A stretch of DNA of 64,000 nt, taken from NCBI GenBank assembly GCA_030690315.1, contig JAUYGY010000010.1, positions 1-64,000 on the forward strand, in the 5' to 3' direction. The DNA is from Aequorivita sp. GTDB taxonomy: Bacteria; Bacteroidota; Bacteroidia; Flavobacteriales; Flavobacteriaceae. Under the pieces are notes generated by a model. The model was not told where the DNA came from, did no database searches, and saw nothing but the letters and a program-made list of their open reading frames with translations. The position numbers and the translations under genes were made by a program. Shown here piece after piece: positions 1-8,259 of the stretch (the first letter of the stretch is position 1; each line of letters opens with the position of its first letter).

Positions 1-60
1 AATACTCCGTGCTCTCTGTGCCTTTATGGTTATTTACGCTGTAATCTGTAATTTATTAAT

Positions 61-130
61 TTTGATTATTGATTATTGATTATTGGTTATTGGCTATTGG
101 CTATTGATTATTGATAATTGATTATTGATT
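61..130. repeat. Heptanucleotide array, ATTGATT type
   Basis: Ten consecutive 7-bp units read ATTGATT with variants ATTGGTT, ATTGGCT and ATTGATA (first unit TTTGATT), followed by a degenerate eleventh. The array runs into the hisH stop codon at 129-131, so it occupies the 3' end of that gene. It has no coding logic because seven is not a multiple of three. It shares its period, but not its sequence, with other arrays in this window. Confidence 0.85.
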
Positions 131-722
131 ATTGTTGGATTTTTAGATTTAGAAAATTCTTTAAGATTTGTTCTCCGGCAGTACTGCTTTTTTCTGGGTG
201 GAATTGCACGCCGTAAAAATTGTTCTTTTGCAAAGCCGATGCATACTCAATTCCATAATCTGAAGTCGCAATGGTTTCTTTACATAAAGGCGCATAATAA
301 CTATGTACCAAATACATAAACTCATTTTCTGAAATATTTTCGAACAGCGCTGATTTCAAGTTTGCTATTTGGTTCCACCCTATTTGGGGCACTTTTACAT
401 TGCCGGAAAACTTTAGCACATTTACATCAAAAACTCCCAATCCTTCCGTATTTCCTTCTTCGGAAGAATTGCACAGGAGTTGCATTCCCAAACAGATTCC
501 CAAAACGGGTTGTTCCAGCGTCGGGATTATCTCATCCAGCCCCGAAATTTTCAATTTTTTCATTGCGCTACTCGCCTCACCCACACCGGGAAAAATAACT
601 TTATCTGCAGTACGGATTTCACGTTCATCATTAGACAGAATGGCATCAACCCCCAGCCTTTTAAATGCAAATTTTATACTCTGAATATTCCCTGCGCCGT
701 AGTTTATTATTACGATTTTCAT
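129..722 (-). CDS. hisH: Imidazole glycerol phosphate synthase, glutaminase subunit HisH
   Basis: Class I glutamine amidotransferase subunit that releases ammonia from glutamine and passes it to HisF, which makes imidazole glycerol phosphate and AICAR in histidine synthesis. The 197-residue length is normal. The nucleophile Cys lies in GICLGMQ near residue 77 and the His-Glu pair in GVQFHPEKS near residue 175. It is the last his gene in the window; hisA, hisF and hisIE would be expected beyond the left edge. About 300 bp of repeats separate it from hisB upstream, although the other junctions in hisD-hisC-hisB are tight. The last codons merge into a heptamer array. Confidence 0.96.
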   Translation of the reverse strand: MKIVIINYGAGNIQSIKFAFKRLGVDAILSNDEREIRTADKVIFPGVGEASSAMKKLKISGLDEIIPTLEQPVLGICLGMQLLCNSSEEGNTEGLGVFDVNVLKFSGNVKVPQIGWNQIANLKSALFENISENEFMYLVHSYYAPLCKETIATSDYGIEYASALQKNNFYGVQFHPEKSSTAGEQILKNFLNLKIQQ

Positions 723-728
723 TATTTT

Positions 729-776
729 GGGTAATTGTTTAATTGGGTAATTGTTTAACTGGGTAATTGTTTAATT
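729..776. repeat. Three tandem 16-bp repeats (GGGTAATTGTTTAATT)
   Basis: Three head-to-tail 16-bp units occupy 729-744, 745-760 and 761-776, the middle one ending AACT instead of AATT. Each contains two AATTG-like words eight bases apart. They lie just upstream of the hisH start on the transcript and beside the larger heptamer array at 788-1025, so the whole hisB-hisH spacer is repetitive. Confidence 0.9.
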
Positions 777-787
777 GGGGATTCCTT

Positions 788-1025
788 ACTTCGTATTTCG
801 TCGTTCGTCGTTCGTCGCTCGTACTTCGTATTTCGTAGCTCGTCGCTCATATTTCGTATTTCGTCGCTCGTCGTTCGTCGCTCGTACTTCGTCGCTCGTA
901 CTTCGTATTTCGCACTTCATATTTCGTAGCTCGTCGCTCGTCGCTCGTACTTCGTCGCTCGTACTTCGTATTTCGTATTTCGTACTTCATATCTCGTCGT
1001 TCGTCGCTCGTACTTCGTATTTCGT
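788..1025. repeat. Array of 34 heptamers, NNNTCGT type, in the hisB-hisH spacer
   Basis: The 238 bp divide exactly into 34 units of 7 bp. Each unit is a three-base word followed by TCGT. The word is almost always ACT, ATT, CGT, CGC or AGC (ATC once), and the anchor is occasionally TCAT or TCGC. On the transcribed his strand the units read ACGANNN. The array ends one base short of the hisB stop codon at 1027-1029. It contains no start or stop pattern that suggests coding. Because it lacks stop codons in some frames it yields a long but meaningless open frame. Confidence 0.95.
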
Positions 1026-1026
1026 T

Positions 1027-2163
1027 TTAAAGCCTCCCTTTAGTTGAGGGTAAAATCATTTTTTCAGCATCGCGTTTTACCGCCATTTTTATTGCCTTTG
1101 CAAATGCTTTGAAAATGGCTTCAATCTTGTGATGTTCGTTAGTGCCTTCAGCTTTTATGTTGAGATTTGCCTTTGCGCCGTCAGTAAAACTTTTAAAGAA
1201 ATGCTGAAACATTTCCGTAGGCATTTGTCCAATCATTTCGCGATTGAAGCGGGCATTCCAAACAAGCCAATTTCTACCCCCGAAATCAATGGTAACCTGT
1301 GCCAAACAGTCGTCCATTGGCAGGCAAAAGCCGTAGCGCTCCATTCCCAATTTATCAGCCAAAGCCTTATTAAAAACTTCGCCCAAAGCAATTGCGGTGT
1401 CCTCAATTGTGTGGTGCTCATCTACTTCCAAATCGCCTTTTACGGTGATTTCCAAATCCATTTGGCCGTGGCGTGCTAATTGATCCAGCATATGATCAAA
1501 AAATGCGATGCCCGTATTTATGGCGCTTTTGCCCGTTCCGTCTAAATTCAGTTTTATTGAAATATCGGTTTCATTAGTTTTTCTATCAATTGCTGAAATG
1601 CGCTGTTTCAATTTTAAAAACTCATAAATGCGTTGCCAATCATTGGTTTCAAATGCGATGTATTGTTGAAGCTCTTCAGCCTTTAAAGAAATTTCGGTGG
1701 TTCCTAAATTAGTTTCGTCATTTATAAAAATTCCTTTGGCATTCAGGTTTTTCGCCAGTTCCATATCAGTCAATCTATCTCCAATTACAAATGAATTTTG
1801 AAGATCGTATTCCTGCGAGAAATACTTTTTCAGCAATGCGGTTCCGGGTTTGCGGGTGTCGGCTTTTTCGTGGGGAAAAGTTCGGTCTATAAATACTTCC
1901 GCGAATAGTATCCCTTCATTTTCAAAGGATTTCATTATGAAATTATGCACGGGCCAAAAGGTTTCTTCGGGAAATAAATCGGTTCCTAACCCATCTTGAT
2001 TGGTGATCATAACCAATTCAAAATCCAATTCCTTTGCGATTTTTCCGAGATAGGTGAACACTTTCGGATAAAAAATCATTTTATCAAAAGCATCAATTTG
2101 CTCATCCCCACTCTCTTTTATCAATGTGCCGTCACGGTCTATAAACAGTACGTGTTTTTTCAT
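1027..2163 (-). CDS. hisB: Bifunctional histidinol-phosphatase / imidazoleglycerol-phosphate dehydratase HisB
   Basis: Catalyses the dehydration of imidazoleglycerol phosphate and the dephosphorylation of histidinol phosphate. The 378-residue protein has an N-terminal HAD phosphatase domain (DRDGT, Asp9 and Asp11) and a C-terminal dehydratase domain beginning near residue 194, with the metal-binding HHTIED motif near 250-255 and a second HHKIEA motif near the C-terminus. The start at 2163 is chosen because [12 protein letters not shown] matches the family N-terminus; the frame is open further upstream but that would run into hisC. It starts two bases after the hisC stop, which suggests translational coupling. 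Confidence 0.96.
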   Translation of the reverse strand: MKKHVLFIDRDGTLIKESGDEQIDAFDKMIFYPKVFTYLGKIAKELDFELVMITNQDGLGTDLFPEETFWPVHNFIMKSFENEGILFAEVFIDRTFPHEKADTRKPGTALLKKYFSQEYDLQNSFVIGDRLTDMELAKNLNAKGIFINDETNLGTTEISLKAEELQQYIAFETNDWQRIYEFLKLKQRISAIDRKTNETDISIKLNLDGTGKSAINTGIAFFDHMLDQLARHGQMDLEITVKGDLEVDEHHTIEDTAIALGEVFNKALADKLGMERYGFCLPMDDCLAQVTIDFGGRNWLVWNARFNREMIGQMPTEMFQHFFKSFTDGAKANLNIKAEGTNEHHKIEAIFKAFAKAIKMAVKRDAEKMILPSTKGRL

Positions 2164-2165
2164 TT

Positions 2166-3218
2166 TTACAATTCTTTTAAAATGGTGATTAGTTTTTTGT
2201 TTTCCGATGGGGTTCCAATGGTTATTCGAAGTGTATTTTCGCAAAGCGGTTGTGTATTTCTATTTCGTACAACAATTCCTTTTTCCAACAATTGGGTGTA
2301 ACGATTTTCTGCATCGTCAACTTTTATCAGAATGAAATTAGAGTGGGTTTGATATATTTTTTCAATAAATCTAACCTTGACCAAAGCTTTAAGTATTTGG
2401 GCTCTTTCTTCTACTAATAAAGCGATTTCAGCTTCAACTTCTTTACTATTTCTAAGTTGTTCAACAGCTCTGTTTTGTGTTAATTCATTAATATTATACG
2501 GAGGTTTTATTTTGTTCAACACCGCGATTATCTCCGCTGAAGCGTAACAAATCCCCAACCGTATTCCTGCCATTCCATAAGCTTTTGAAAGAGTTTGGGT
2601 GACTATTAAATTTGGAAATTCGTTCAATTTTGAAATCCAACTTTCCGCTTTTGAAAAATCAATATACGCTTCATCAATAACCACTATTCCATTAAAGGTG
2701 TTGAGCAGGTTCAGTATTTTTTCAGAAGCGATTAAATTGCCCGTTGGGTTATTGGGGGAGCAAATGAATAACAGTTTCGTATGCTTATCTACATTTTTTA
2801 GAATTTCATCAGTTTTTGGTTGGAAGCTTTCATCCAAAAGCACTTCCCTATTTTCAATATTGTTCAAATTGGCTAAAACGCTATACATTCCGTAGGTTGG
2901 CGGGAGGGTTATAACGTTGTCTTTTGCAGGTTCGCAAAACGCGCGGAAAATTAAATCGAGCACTTCATCGCTTCCATTCCCCAAAAGAATTTGATTGGTT
3001 GGAATGCTTTTCTGCTTTGAAAGCAATCTTTTTAATTTTTGCTGCTGCGGGTCGGGATAACGGTTTACGTCTGTGTCAAACGGATTTTCGTTTGCGTCGA
3101 GGAAAATCATTTCGCTACTAAAATCCTTAAATTCATCGCGCGCGGAACTGTAGGATTTCATTTTTAGCACGTTAGGGCGTATTAAAGTATTTATATTAAA
3201 AATGGCCTTATTCATCAT
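2166..3218 (-). CDS. hisC: Histidinol-phosphate aminotransferase HisC
   Basis: Pyridoxal-phosphate aminotransferase (fold type I) that converts imidazole acetol phosphate to histidinol phosphate with glutamate. The length is 350 residues. Visible family features are the DANENP segment near residue 41, SPNNPTG near 154-160, DEAYIDF near 182, and the PLP Schiff-base lysine in [10 protein letters not shown], about residue 212. Two ATG codons are adjacent at 3218 and 3215; either could be used. The start overlaps the end of hisD by 11 bases and the stop is two bases from hisB, so the three genes are tightly coupled. Confidence 0.96.
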   Translation of the reverse strand: MMNKAIFNINTLIRPNVLKMKSYSSARDEFKDFSSEMIFLDANENPFDTDVNRYPDPQQQKLKRLLSKQKSIPTNQILLGNGSDEVLDLIFRAFCEPAKDNVITLPPTYGMYSVLANLNNIENREVLLDESFQPKTDEILKNVDKHTKLLFICSPNNPTGNLIASEKILNLLNTFNGIVVIDEAYIDFSKAESWISKLNEFPNLIVTQTLSKAYGMAGIRLGICYASAEIIAVLNKIKPPYNINELTQNRAVEQLRNSKEVEAEIALLVEERAQILKALVKVRFIEKIYQTHSNFILIKVDDAENRYTQLLEKGIVVRNRNTQPLCENTLRITIGTPSENKKLITILKEL

Positions 3219-4506
3219 TCAACTTTTTTAAACTTTCCAACCTTAAACTCACCGCATTTTTATGGGCTTGCAACCCTTCGGCTTCGGCCATTATTTCTAT
3301 TGCTTTTCCGATATTTTGGATTCCTTTTTTTGAAATCTTTTGGAACGTCATACTTTTCGTAAAACTGTCCAGATTTACACCGCTATATTGCTTGGCATAG
3401 CCGTTTGTTGGCAAAGTGTGGTTTGTTCCCGATGCGTAATCGCCAGCACTTTCGGGAGTGTAATTGCCCAAAAAAACTGAGCCCGCATTTTTGATTTTTT
3501 CAATAAAAAAATCTTCGTCTTTTGAAACAACTATAAAGTGTTCTGGCGCATACTCGTTTATCAAATCCATTGCTTGGGAAACAGTTTCCACTAAAATCAA
3601 TTTTGAATTATCAATTGCTTGTTCGGCTATGGGTTTACGCAGCAGCACTTGAAGTTGTTTTTCAATTTCCTTTTCCACAGAAACCAAAAGTTTTTCTGAA
3701 GTTGTAACCAAAATTACTTGGCTGTCTGCGCCGTGTTCAGCCTGCGATAAAAGATCGGAAGCCACGAAGGAAGCAATGGCGGTGTCGTCTGCAAAAACAA
3801 GTAATTCCGAAGGGCCGGCGGGCATGTCTATCGCCACACCATGTTTTGTTGCAATTTGTTTTGCGACCGTTACAAACTGGTTTCCTGGACCGAATATTTT
3901 ATACACTGCGGGCACTGTTTCCGTTCCAAAAGTCATTGCTGCGATAGCCTGGATTCCGCCGATCTTAAATATTTTTGATACCCCACAAAGGTTCGCGGCG
4001 TAGAGAATTGCGGGATTGATCTTTCCTTCTTTATTTGGGGGAGTGCATAAAATAATTTCGTTGCAGCCGGCGATGTTTGCAGGAATGGCCAACATCAAAA
4101 CCGTTGAAAACAAAGGCGCGGAACCGCCCGGAATGTAGAGCCCAACTTTTTGGATGGGGCGTTTTTCTTGCCAGCAAACCACACCTTCCGTTGTTTCTAC
4201 AGTAATCTTTTCGGTTTTTTGGGCGCTGTGGAATTTTTCAATGTTGGCTTTTGCAAGATTTATAGCATCCCGTAAGTCTTGGGGTATTTCCTTTTCTGCA
4301 ATTGATATTTCCGTTTTCGAGACCAAAAGATTTTCAATTGAAATACCGTCAAAAAGTTGGGTATATTTTTTTACGGCCATATCGCCTTTCGCAATTACCT
4401 CAAAAAATATTTCGTTTACCGTTGCTTCCACATCGGCAAAGGTTTGAGTGGGGCGCCTTAAAAGATCGTTCCAGGTTTCAGGTTTTGGATATTTTATAGT
4501 TTTCAT
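3208..4506 (-). CDS. hisD: Histidinol dehydrogenase HisD
   Basis: Zinc enzyme that oxidises L-histidinol to L-histidine in two NAD-dependent steps, the last reactions of the pathway. The 432 residues match the usual length. Recognisable segments include YIPGG near 128, GPGNQFV, PAGPSELLVFAD, LLSQAEHGADSQ (with the conserved Glu-His) and the C-terminal NHTLPT block. Its start lies about 320 bp downstream of the hisG stop, separated by a heptamer array, while its end overlaps hisC by 11 bases. Confidence 0.97.
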   Translation of the reverse strand: MKTIKYPKPETWNDLLRRPTQTFADVEATVNEIFFEVIAKGDMAVKKYTQLFDGISIENLLVSKTEISIAEKEIPQDLRDAINLAKANIEKFHSAQKTEKITVETTEGVVCWQEKRPIQKVGLYIPGGSAPLFSTVLMLAIPANIAGCNEIILCTPPNKEGKINPAILYAANLCGVSKIFKIGGIQAIAAMTFGTETVPAVYKIFGPGNQFVTVAKQIATKHGVAIDMPAGPSELLVFADDTAIASFVASDLLSQAEHGADSQVILVTTSEKLLVSVEKEIEKQLQVLLRKPIAEQAIDNSKLILVETVSQAMDLINEYAPEHFIVVSKDEDFFIEKIKNAGSVFLGNYTPESAGDYASGTNHTLPTNGYAKQYSGVNLDSFTKSMTFQKISKKGIQNIGKAIEIMAEAEGLQAHKNAVSLRLESLKKLNDE

Positions 4507-4532
4507 TTTTATAATTCAAAGGTTTTATTTTT

Positions 4533-4829
4533 CGTTCGTCTTTCGTCGCTAGTAATTCGTCGCTCGTAATTCGTCGCTCGTAATTCGCACTTCGATCATC
4601 GCTCGTCGCTCGTCGTTCGTAGCTCGTAATTCGTAATTCGTTCATCGCTCGTAGCTCGTCGCTCGTAATTCGTACTTCATTCGTCGCTCGTAATTCGTCG
4701 TTCGTACTTCGTCGCTCGTCGTTCGTAGCTCGTAATTCGCACTTCGTTCATCGCTCGTAGCTCGTCGCTCGCAATTCGTACTTCATTCGTCGCTCCTACT
4801 TCGTCGCTCGTACTTCGTAATTCGTACTT
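4533..4829. repeat. Heptamer array with 4-nt slips, NNNTCGT type, in the hisG-hisD spacer
   Basis: This is the same repeat family as 788-1025 (NNN plus TCGT), but here AAT is a common word (AATTCGT, CGCTCGT, ACTTCGT, CGTTCGT, AGCTCGT). In several places a lone 4-nt TCAT or TCGT is inserted, which breaks the 7-bp phase. A higher-order duplication is visible: the stretch starting at 4621 recurs at 4727, 106 bp later, with few changes. The array reaches the hisG stop codon (4829-4831). It fills the only gap of more than 300 bp in this part of the operon, and I see no gene in it. Confidence 0.94.
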
Positions 4830-5686
4830 CAAAAAATCATTTTTTCAATCGGGCATACTAAAATTCCTTCGGCTCCGGCTTCTTTGAGTTCTTCAATAAC
4901 TTCCCAGAAAGTATCTCTATTCACAACGGAATGGATGCTGCTCCAGCCTTCTTCGGCCAAAGGGAGCAAGGTTGGGCTTTTCATTCCCGGGAGAAGTTTT
5001 ATAATTTCATCAATTTTATCATTTGGAGCATTTAAAAGCACATAACGCGAGTCGCGCCCTTGCAGTACAGATTGAATTCTGAAATGTAGTTTATCCAGAA
5101 TTTTATTCGTCTTTTCTGAAATAGTGGGTGAAACGGCAAGCACAGCTTCGCTATTTAAGATTACTTCCACCTCTTTTAAATTGTTTTTGAACAAGGTGCT
5201 TCCACTGCTCACGATATCACAGATGGCATCTGCCAGCCCTATGTTTGGAGCAATTTCTACACTGCCATTTATTATATGAAGTTCTGCTTCTATTCCTTTT
5301 TCCTTTAAATAGTTTCGTGTTGTTTCGGGATAACTTGTAGCTATTCTTTTTCCGTTTAAATCTTTGATGGAATCATATTCAAAAATTTTGGAAACCGCCA
5401 GCGAAACTCTACATTTTGAAAAGCCCAATCGCCCGGCAATCGTTATGTCGCCTCCTTTTTCAATTAATAAATTTTCTCCAATTATGGCACAATCAACCAC
5501 CCCATCTTTTAAATACTGGGGAATATCACCGTTGCGGAGATAGTATATTTCCAAAGGAAAATTGGTAGCTGGTGCTTTCAATTGGTCGCGGCCGTTGTCT
5601 ATATAAATTCCGCAATCCTTTAATAATGCAAGCGATTCATCGTGAAGTCGTCCGGATTTCTGTACAGCGATTTTTAATTTTTTCAT
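4829..5686 (-). CDS. hisG: ATP phosphoribosyltransferase HisG (long form)
   Basis: Catalyses the first committed step of histidine synthesis, joining ATP and PRPP, and in the long form is feedback-inhibited by histidine through a C-terminal ACT-like domain. The 285-residue length fits the long form, so no HisZ partner is needed. The start at 5686 (MKKLKIAVQKSGRL) matches the family. The frame stays open upstream to 5743, but that extension would translate through the terminator hairpin and is rejected. It is the first structural gene of the operon and lies directly behind the leader peptide and attenuator. Confidence 0.96.
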   Translation of the reverse strand: MKKLKIAVQKSGRLHDESLALLKDCGIYIDNGRDQLKAPATNFPLEIYYLRNGDIPQYLKDGVVDCAIIGENLLIEKGGDITIAGRLGFSKCRVSLAVSKIFEYDSIKDLNGKRIATSYPETTRNYLKEKGIEAELHIINGSVEIAPNIGLADAICDIVSSGSTLFKNNLKEVEVILNSEAVLAVSPTISEKTNKILDKLHFRIQSVLQGRDSRYVLLNAPNDKIDEIIKLLPGMKSPTLLPLAEEGWSSIHSVVNRDTFWEVIEELKEAGAEGILVCPIEKMIF

Positions 5687-5719
5687 TTTAATAAGTTGTT
5701 TTAGTTGAGTTGAGGGCAT

Positions 5720-5752
5720 AAAAAAACCCGTTTGATTGCTCAAACGGGTTTT
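5720..5752 (-). terminator. Rho-independent attenuator of the his operon
   Basis: On the minus strand an 11-bp perfect stem (5750-5740 with 5735-5725) closes a TTGC loop and is followed by a run of seven T (5726-5720). It lies between the leader peptide and hisG, in the position of a classical attenuator. The 5' arm and loop contain TGAGCAA (5742-5736), the exact complement of TTGCTCA in the leader peptide coding region (5799-5793), so a competing antiterminator can form. Confidence 0.9.
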
Positions 5753-5782
5753 GAATATTGTGGAATTTACACAATAACCATA

Positions 5783-5839
5783 TCACCTCGCGTGAGCAAA
5801 GAAATTAATATGGTGATGATGCAAAATTGTTCTGTTCAT
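5783..5839 (-). CDS. hisL: Histidine operon leader peptide
   Basis: An 18-codon reading frame encodes MNRTILHHHHINFFAHAR and ends in TGA. It has four consecutive His codons at positions 7-10 and a fifth at 16. Stalling at the His run when charged tRNA-His is scarce would leave the downstream TTGCTCA free to pair with the terminator 5' arm and let transcription continue into hisG. Normal translation to the stop would cover TTGCTCA and let the terminator form. A second alternative stem pairs ACCATAT in the His codons with ATATGGT just after the stop. The peptide itself has no expected function. No Shine-Dalgarno sequence is evident. Confidence 0.9.
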   Translation of the reverse strand: MNRTILHHHHINFFAHAR

Positions 5840-5850
5840 AATTGTGAAGG

Positions 5851-5858
5851 CAAATCTA
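5851..5858 (-). promoter_or_regulatory. Putative -7 box of the his operon promoter
   Basis: The minus strand reads TAGATTTG, matching the Bacteroidota -7 consensus TAnnTTTG, and a TTTTTTG run about 15 nt upstream could serve as the -33 element. Only 11 nt separate the box from the leader-peptide ATG, so the 5' untranslated region would be only a few nucleotides long. The transcription start is inferred, not seen. Confidence 0.6.
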
Positions 5859-5975
5859 AACAAAAACACTGTTCAAAAAACTGTGAATATTAAATTTAAC
5901 GATTTATTAATTTTTGATTCTATTTATTTACTTTAACCCAAGCAATTTTGAACCACTGCAAAACCAACAAATCTT

Positions 5976-7703
5976 ATGCACTTAGCCACGCTTGATTGGA
6001 TTATTATTATTTTATTCTTGATTGTTTTTTTGGTAATCGGGCTGGTTGTCTCGAAAAAATCTGGAAAAGACTCAAAATCCTTTTTTCTATCCAATAGAAA
6101 CATGCCTTGGTGGCTGCTGGGCGTAAGTATGGTTGCCACAACCTTTGCGGCTGATACGCCAAATTTTGTGGCGGGAGTAATTAGGGAAGATGGCGTTTTT
6201 GGCAACTGGATTTGGTGGAGTTTTCTTTTAACAGGAATGCTGACGGTGTTTTTCTACGCAAAATTGTGGCGAAGAAGCGGAATAACAACCGATTTGGAGT
6301 TTTATGAATTGCGATACAGTGGGAAGAGCGCCGCTTTTTTAAGGGGATTTAGAGCAATATATCTAGGGATATTCTTCAACATCGTTATTATGGCGAATGT
6401 ATGCTTGGCCGCTATCAAAATTGGGCACGTTATGTTCGGTTTATCTGATTATGAAGTATTGCTGATCGCTTCGCCCGTAGTGGTTATTTATTCAGCTTTT
6501 GGGGGCTTGAAAGGCGTTTTGCTAACGGATTTTGTACAATTCATTATTGCAATGGTAGGTAGTATTTGGGCGACAATTTACATTGTAAATATGCCAGAAA
6601 TTGGCGGGATTGAAAAACTCCTCTCCACACCTGCCGTGGCTGCCAAAACGGCCATGCTTCCAGATTTTTCAAAACCTGAATTATTGATTCCACTGCTTAT
6701 AGTTCCGCTGGCGGTACAATGGTGGAGCGTTTGGTACCCCGGTGCTGAACCGGGCGGTGGGGGTTATATTGCCCAACGAATGCTGGCCGCAAAAAATGAA
6801 AAGCACGCCACTTGGGCAACCCTATTTTTCAACTTTGCGCATTATGCCATTCGCCCCTGGCCTTGGATTGTTATTGGGCTGGCGTCTATAATCATTTACC
6901 CAGATATTGAAAGTTTACAGGCTGCTTTTCCCAATTTCAATCCGGCGTTGGTGAAAAACGATTTGTCCTATCCCGCTATGCTCACCTTTTTACCGGCTGG
7001 CTTATTGGGAATTGTGATTACATCATTAATCGCTGCATTTATGAGTACTATTTCCACGCACCTAAATTGGGGAAGCTCGTATGTGGTGAATGATTTTTAT
7101 GTCCGCTTCATTCGGAAAGAAGCAACAGGCAAGGAACAAGTTGCCGTGGGAAGAATTTCCACGGTTTTAATGATGGTATTTGCTGGTTTATTGGCGCTGG
7201 ATTTGGAAGAAGCCCGTGACGGTTTCAACTTGTTGCTTTCAATTGGAGCTGGAACCGGCTTGCTCTTTATTCTGCGCTGGTTTTGGAGCCGAATAAACCC
7301 TTATAGCGAAATTGCGGCGATGGTTATTTCCTTTATAATCGCGGCTTTCTTCTTTATAAACGGAAAAATGGAAACCCCAATGATTGACATAGCAGGCCAT
7401 TGGCAATTGGTTTTAACCGTAGCGATCACTACGGTGTGTTGGGTGTTTGTAACCCTAGTAACTAAACCATCCAAGGCGGAAACACTCAACAGCTTCAACA
7501 GTCTGATATTTGGTAACGAATCCAAATTCAAAGGATTTGGAATGAAGATTCTTGGATTTTTTGCGGGGGTTGTGGGTGTTTATTGTTCATTGTTCGCCAT
7601 AGGAAATTTCATATATGGCAATAATCTTTTAGCCTTTGGATTAACTGCTGTGGCCGTAGTTTGTGGTTTGGTGATTATAAAATCTTTTCAGAAAACTGAT
7701 TAG
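5976..7703 (+). CDS. Sodium:solute symporter family transporter
   Basis: Member of the SSS family (sodium-coupled uptake of sugars, amino acids, vitamins or anions); the substrate cannot be told from sequence alone. The 575 residues form about 13-14 hydrophobic helices starting with TLDWIIIILFLIVFLVIGL. The family-typical N-terminal segment (SFFLSNRNMPWW) and a glycine-rich stretch (PGAEPGGGGYIAQRM, near residue 255) are present. It is transcribed divergently from the his operon with about 135 bp between the two starts and has no obvious operon partner. The gene opposite it (7753-8139) converges on its 3' end. Confidence 0.9.
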   Translation: MHLATLDWIIIILFLIVFLVIGLVVSKKSGKDSKSFFLSNRNMPWWLLGVSMVATTFAADTPNFVAGVIREDGVFGNWIWWSFLLTGMLTVFFYAKLWRRSGITTDLEFYELRYSGKSAAFLRGFRAIYLGIFFNIVIMANVCLAAIKIGHVMFGLSDYEVLLIASPVVVIYSAFGGLKGVLLTDFVQFIIAMVGSIWATIYIVNMPEIGGIEKLLSTPAVAAKTAMLPDFSKPELLIPLLIVPLAVQWWSVWYPGAEPGGGGYIAQRMLAAKNEKHATWATLFFNFAHYAIRPWPWIVIGLASIIIYPDIESLQAAFPNFNPALVKNDLSYPAMLTFLPAGLLGIVITSLIAAFMSTISTHLNWGSSYVVNDFYVRFIRKEATGKEQVAVGRISTVLMMVFAGLLALDLEEARDGFNLLLSIGAGTGLLFILRWFWSRINPYSEIAAMVISFIIAAFFFINGKMETPMIDIAGHWQLVLTVAITTVCWVFVTLVTKPSKAETLNSFNSLIFGNESKFKGFGMKILGFFAGVVGVYCSLFAIGNFIYGNNLLAFGLTAVAVVCGLVIIKSFQKTD

Positions 7704-7752
7704 TAGAGTTTAGTGAACACTGGGGATTTTTTTTAGAATAAATTCTTTGAAA

Positions 7753-8139
7753 TTATAATAGAAAAATAAAAAAAAGAATTGGTGCTAAGGCTAATGAAAA
7801 AGCTAAGAATCCGTTTATAAACCAATTAGTTCTATTCTCTTTATGAGAATCGTACTTTTCAGCTAACTCCAAATATTTATCATTTTGCTCAAATAGCATA
7901 TAATTGATAAAAAATATAACTCCAACAAATCCAATTGAAATAAAAATATTATCAAATATTGAAGGAATACTTGAATCTATAAGACATTTAATAAAAAAAT
8001 TAACGCAAAAGAAAAATGCTGTTACACTAAAACTTAAACCTATCGTTGAATTATATGCAGCCAATGTCTGATTTTTCCATAAATAATAATTCCATGAATA
8101 AATTCGATAATAAACGTATTTATAAAAATCAGGCATCAT
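7753..8139 (-). CDS. Small membrane protein of unknown function
   Basis: I do not recognise this 128-residue protein. It has an aromatic N-terminal stretch (MMPDFYKYVYYRIYSWNYYLWKN is its character: many Tyr and Trp), two central hydrophobic helices around residues 34-54 and 62-82, a charged loop (EQNDKYLELAEKYDSHKENR) and a last helix at the very C-terminus. It lies just beyond the duplicated prohibitin tail and is more AT-rich than its neighbours, so it may belong to the same acquired island as the toxin-antitoxin pair. Either adjacent methionine could be the start. Confidence 0.55.
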   Translation of the reverse strand: MMPDFYKYVYYRIYSWNYYLWKNQTLAAYNSTIGLSFSVTAFFFCVNFFIKCLIDSSIPSIFDNIFISIGFVGVIFFINYMLFEQNDKYLELAEKYDSHKENRTNWFINGFLAFSLALAPILFFIFLL

Positions 8140-8155
8140 TAATATTGAAATATAT

Positions 8156-8231
8156 TTAATTATTCCCCAAAATCAAAGGCAACCCACTCTCGCCCGAACC
8201 AACTATCACTACTTTGGCGTTTGGAGATTTT
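8156..8231 (-). pseudogene. Duplicate of the 3' end of the prohibitin-like gene
   Basis: These 76 bp match 9021-9096, the last codons and stop of the neighbouring SPFH/prohibitin gene, with three mismatches. In the reading frame of that gene the fragment still encodes the C-terminal SPNAKVVIVGSGESGLPLILGNN plus stop, and all three differences are synonymous (Val, Ile and Glu codons). The similarity starts at the stop codon and breaks off abruptly at 8231. The toxin-antitoxin genes lie between the two copies. It is not expressed as a protein in any obvious way because no start codon precedes it in frame. Confidence 0.9.
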
Positions 8232-8259
8232 TGTCCGCCAATCGCTGTTGCAACTGCTT

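Noticed and set aside
362..598. Plus-strand open frames opposite hisH and other genes
   Set aside because: They are shadows of well-identified genes on the minus strand, with no signal, motif or start context of their own.
775..1047. A 90-residue open frame on the plus strand across the hisB-hisH spacer, with a repetitive peptide rich in Ser, Arg, Val and Phe
   Set aside because: It is the 34-unit heptamer array read in one frame: three 7-bp units give seven codons, so the peptide repeats loosely every seven residues. There is no start context, and the words differ only as DNA variants.
4533..4829. CRISPR-like array
   Set aside because: The repeat unit is 7 bp with no unique spacers of regular length and no cas genes nearby.
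5687..5743. N-terminal extension of hisG to 5743
   Set aside because: The extra codons would be read through the terminator hairpin, and the HisG family starts at MKKLKIAVQ.
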